A stretch of 64,000 nucleotides of DNA from Halomonas stenophila (GTDB lineage Bacteria > Pseudomonadota > Gammaproteobacteria > Pseudomonadales > Halomonadaceae), in assembly GCF_014192275.1 (NCBI RefSeq), contig NZ_JACHXR010000001.1, positions 310,001 through 374,000 of the forward strand, in the 5' to 3' direction. Numbering within the stretch: position 1 is the stretch's first letter; every line of letters begins with the position of its first letter. The notes under the pieces were generated by a model, which saw nothing but the letters and a program-made list of their open reading frames with translations, searched no databases and was not told the DNA's origin. This document shows positions 62,779 through 64,000 of this stretch, in pieces. The position numbers were made by a program, and so were the translations under genes.

Positions 62779-63684
62779 ATGTCGCGACTCGCCCCTGCCG
62801 TTTCCCGCCTGCTGGTCGCCGCCGGCGGTCCCGGAGGGCTTCGCCTGCGCCAGGCCTGTGCCGAACTCGGCCTGACGGCCATCCAGGCCGGCGGCAGCGC
62901 CGAGGCACTGGTGGCCCGTGCCCGGGAGGCGGGCTGCGAGGCGCTTCACCCCGGCGAGGGGGGAACTGCCGAGCAGCTGGCGCTGGCCGAGGCCTGCCGA
63001 CGTGCCGGCGTGCGCTTCCTCGGCCCGCCGACCGAGCTGCTGGCGGCCATGGCCGAGGGCGGGGGCATGCGCCAGCGGATGCGCGAGGCAGGCTTGCCGT
63101 TGACCGCCGCGTCGGCGGGGCATGAGGTGCGGATGTCCCTGCTGGCCGATGGCCGGGGCCGGGTGATCTACCTGGCCCCCCGCCAGCGCCTGCACGAGGC
63201 GCTCTCGGTGGCGCCGCTTGGCTGGCTGACCGCCGAGCGCAGCGTCTATCTGGGGCGCCTGGCGGGGCAGGGCGTCGCCGCCCTGGGGCTGACGGGCCTG
63301 GTGGAGGTGCGGTTTCGCGTCGAGGGCAATCGCCTGGGGTTCGCCGCCATGGCGCCGGGGCTCACCGGCGAGGAGGCCCTGGACGAGGCCCTGAGTGGCC
63401 TGGATCCGGTGGTCGAGCAGCTGCGGGTGCTGCTCGGCGGGCGACTGCGAGAGCGCCAGCCGCGACTCGCGCCGCATGGCCATGCCCGGCTGTGGCAGCT
63501 GTCATTGCCCCCGGCGGCCCTGCTGAGTGGCGGACCGGGGCTGCGCCTGGACCGGGCACCCGGCGAGGCCGGGGCCCGCCTGCTGGCCTGGGGGCGCCGG
63601 GCCGAGGAGGCCCGAGACCGGGCGCGGCGGGGACTGGTCGAGCTGCTGGGCGAGGCGGAAGCGACGCGCCTGGCCACTCCCTGA
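62779..63684 (+). CDS. Shortened biotin-carboxylase-like protein lacking catalytic residues
   Basis: A 301-residue protein that aligns in order with AccC (446 residues; 33713-35053). EALHPGEGGTAEQLALAEAC matches [18 protein letters not shown]. Then HEVRMSLLADGRGRVIYLA matches [18 protein letters not shown], and LDPVVEQLRVLLG matches [13 protein letters not shown]. The C-terminal GPGLRLD ... LLAWGRRAEEARDRARRGLVEL is also shared. The glycine-rich ATP loop is missing, and the EMNTR metal/catalytic site reads AMAPG (190-194). It cannot be a normal carboxylase. ATG 62779 has GGAG 6 bases upstream; GTG 62773 is in frame. A DUF3141 gene follows. Confidence 0.75.
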   Translation: MSRLAPAVSRLLVAAGGPGGLRLRQACAELGLTAIQAGGSAEALVARAREAGCEALHPGEGGTAEQLALAEACRRAGVRFLGPPTELLAAMAEGGGMRQRMREAGLPLTAASAGHEVRMSLLADGRGRVIYLAPRQRLHEALSVAPLGWLTAERSVYLGRLAGQGVAALGLTGLVEVRFRVEGNRLGFAAMAPGLTGEEALDEALSGLDPVVEQLRVLLGGRLRERQPRLAPHGHARLWQLSLPPAALLSGGPGLRLDRAPGEAGARLLAWGRRAEEARDRARRGLVELLGEAEATRLATP

Positions 63685-63723
63685 CGCGACCGTACCTCGC
63701 CGAGCGCTAATTTTTTCGCTATA

Positions 63724-63737
63724 TTGCACTGCAGCAA
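63724..63737 (+). promoter_or_regulatory. TGC-rich palindrome upstream of the DUF3141 gene
   Basis: TTGCACTGCAGCAA, with TTGC/GCAA arms, lies 60 bases before the start and overlaps a -10-like TATATT (63720-63725). TGC-rich palindromes of this kind are bound by PhaR, the repressor of phasin and other polyhydroxyalkanoate genes. A T-run (63711-63716) after GAGCGC may also end the upstream gene. Confidence 0.55.
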
Positions 63738-63797
63738 AGACGAGTCTCACGCGGCGAATGTCCTTCGCCTTCCCATGGCCACCCATGGAGTCCAACG

Positions 63798-64000
63798 ATG
63801 AATGCCCTGATGTCGACCCTGCCGCCAGCCGCGCTGTCCTTCATGGATCCCTTCGGTTTCGGTCGCGCCGCCTTCGACTACTGGCGCGACACCCTGGAGC
63901 GCAGCACGCTCTACCTGGATGTCATGCGCCAGCGCGGCAACCAGTATCTCGAGTATATCGAGCAGACCAAGCCCAATGTGCTGGGCTTCGAGGCCGAGGT
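63798..64000 (+). CDS. DUF3141-domain protein, N-terminal part
   Basis: Only 67 codons are in the window. The sequence FDYWRDTLERSTLYLDVMRQ then RGNQYLEYIEQTKPNVLGFE is typical of the start of DUF3141 proteins, which resemble polyhydroxyalkanoate synthases and alpha/beta hydrolases. The ATG 63798 follows GGAG. The TGC-rich palindrome upstream supports a link to polymer storage. The catalytic part lies beyond the window. Confidence 0.8.
   Translation, partial: MNALMSTLPPAALSFMDPFGFGRAAFDYWRDTLERSTLYLDVMRQRGNQYLEYIEQTKPNVLGFEAE

Overview
The window is a continuous stretch of high-GC gammaproteobacterial chromosome. The gene content and order (accB-accC-prmA-dusB-fis-purH; proA-nadD-rsfS-rlmH-mrdA-rodA-mltB-rlpA-dacA-ybeD-lipB-lipA; bioBFHCD), a DUF3141 gene and the style of the intergenic repeats point to Halomonas or a close relative in the Halomonadaceae. 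This assignment rests on recognised families and synteny, not on a search.

Layout. 1-1.9 kb: arsenic cluster (arsR, a small membrane protein, a rhodanese, an ACR3-type efflux gene cut by the window start) next to a broken ACR3 remnant. 2.0-3.4 kb: FetAB iron exporter. 3.6-10.1 kb: acyl-CoA catabolism (thiolase, TetR regulator, acyl-CoA synthetase, SDR, acyl-CoA dehydrogenase), with one 20-bp operator shared by two promoters and a separate PsrA-like palindrome. 10.4-17.0 kb: accessory genes, including an HTH-glutathione transferase fusion, a lipoprotein hydrolase with a winged-helix protein, and an ATP-grasp/CocE-hydrolase pair. 17.0-23.6 kb: biotin synthesis, with bioA separated from bioBFHCD by tRNA-Leu and a dead HNH nuclease gene. 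Both biotin promoters carry BirA-like operators. 23.7-31.6 kb: comF, a GST, srkA, folE, gabD, purH, fis. 31.6-37.6 kb: dusB, prmA, accC, accB, dsbD. 37.8-43.1 kb: a DUF2333 protein with tandem repeats, ppa, a kinase/phosphatase-like protein with altered catalytic residues, and a pyrophosphate-type phosphofructokinase. 43.3-49.5 kb: mpl-ubiX, a LysE exporter, a DedA-PAP2 fusion, two membrane proteins with vestigial GGDEF-like domains. 49.6-61.3 kb: proA and nadD, then the cell-elongation and peptidoglycan cluster, then lipB and lipA. 61.6-64 kb: a LysR regulator, a shortened biotin-carboxylase-like protein without catalytic residues, and the start of a DUF3141 gene behind a TGC-rich palindrome.

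How the parts connect. Biotin made by BioABCDFH is the cofactor of AccB, the partner of AccC, and the putative BirA sites would tie its synthesis to demand. The acyl-CoA genes and the polyhydroxyalkanoate-type locus at the right edge fit an organism that stores and burns acyl-CoA. Ppa and the PPi-type phosphofructokinase compete for one metabolite and lie on either side of the altered kinase/phosphatase.

A second theme is intergenic repeats. There is a 271-bp MITE-like element, a two-copy structured repeat, REP-like palindromes, a 138-nt palindrome and a TGAAGCC-type repeat. Nearly all sit at gene 3' ends and touch or supply stop codons. Calls rest on reading the sequence and on knowledge of protein families; no database search was run.
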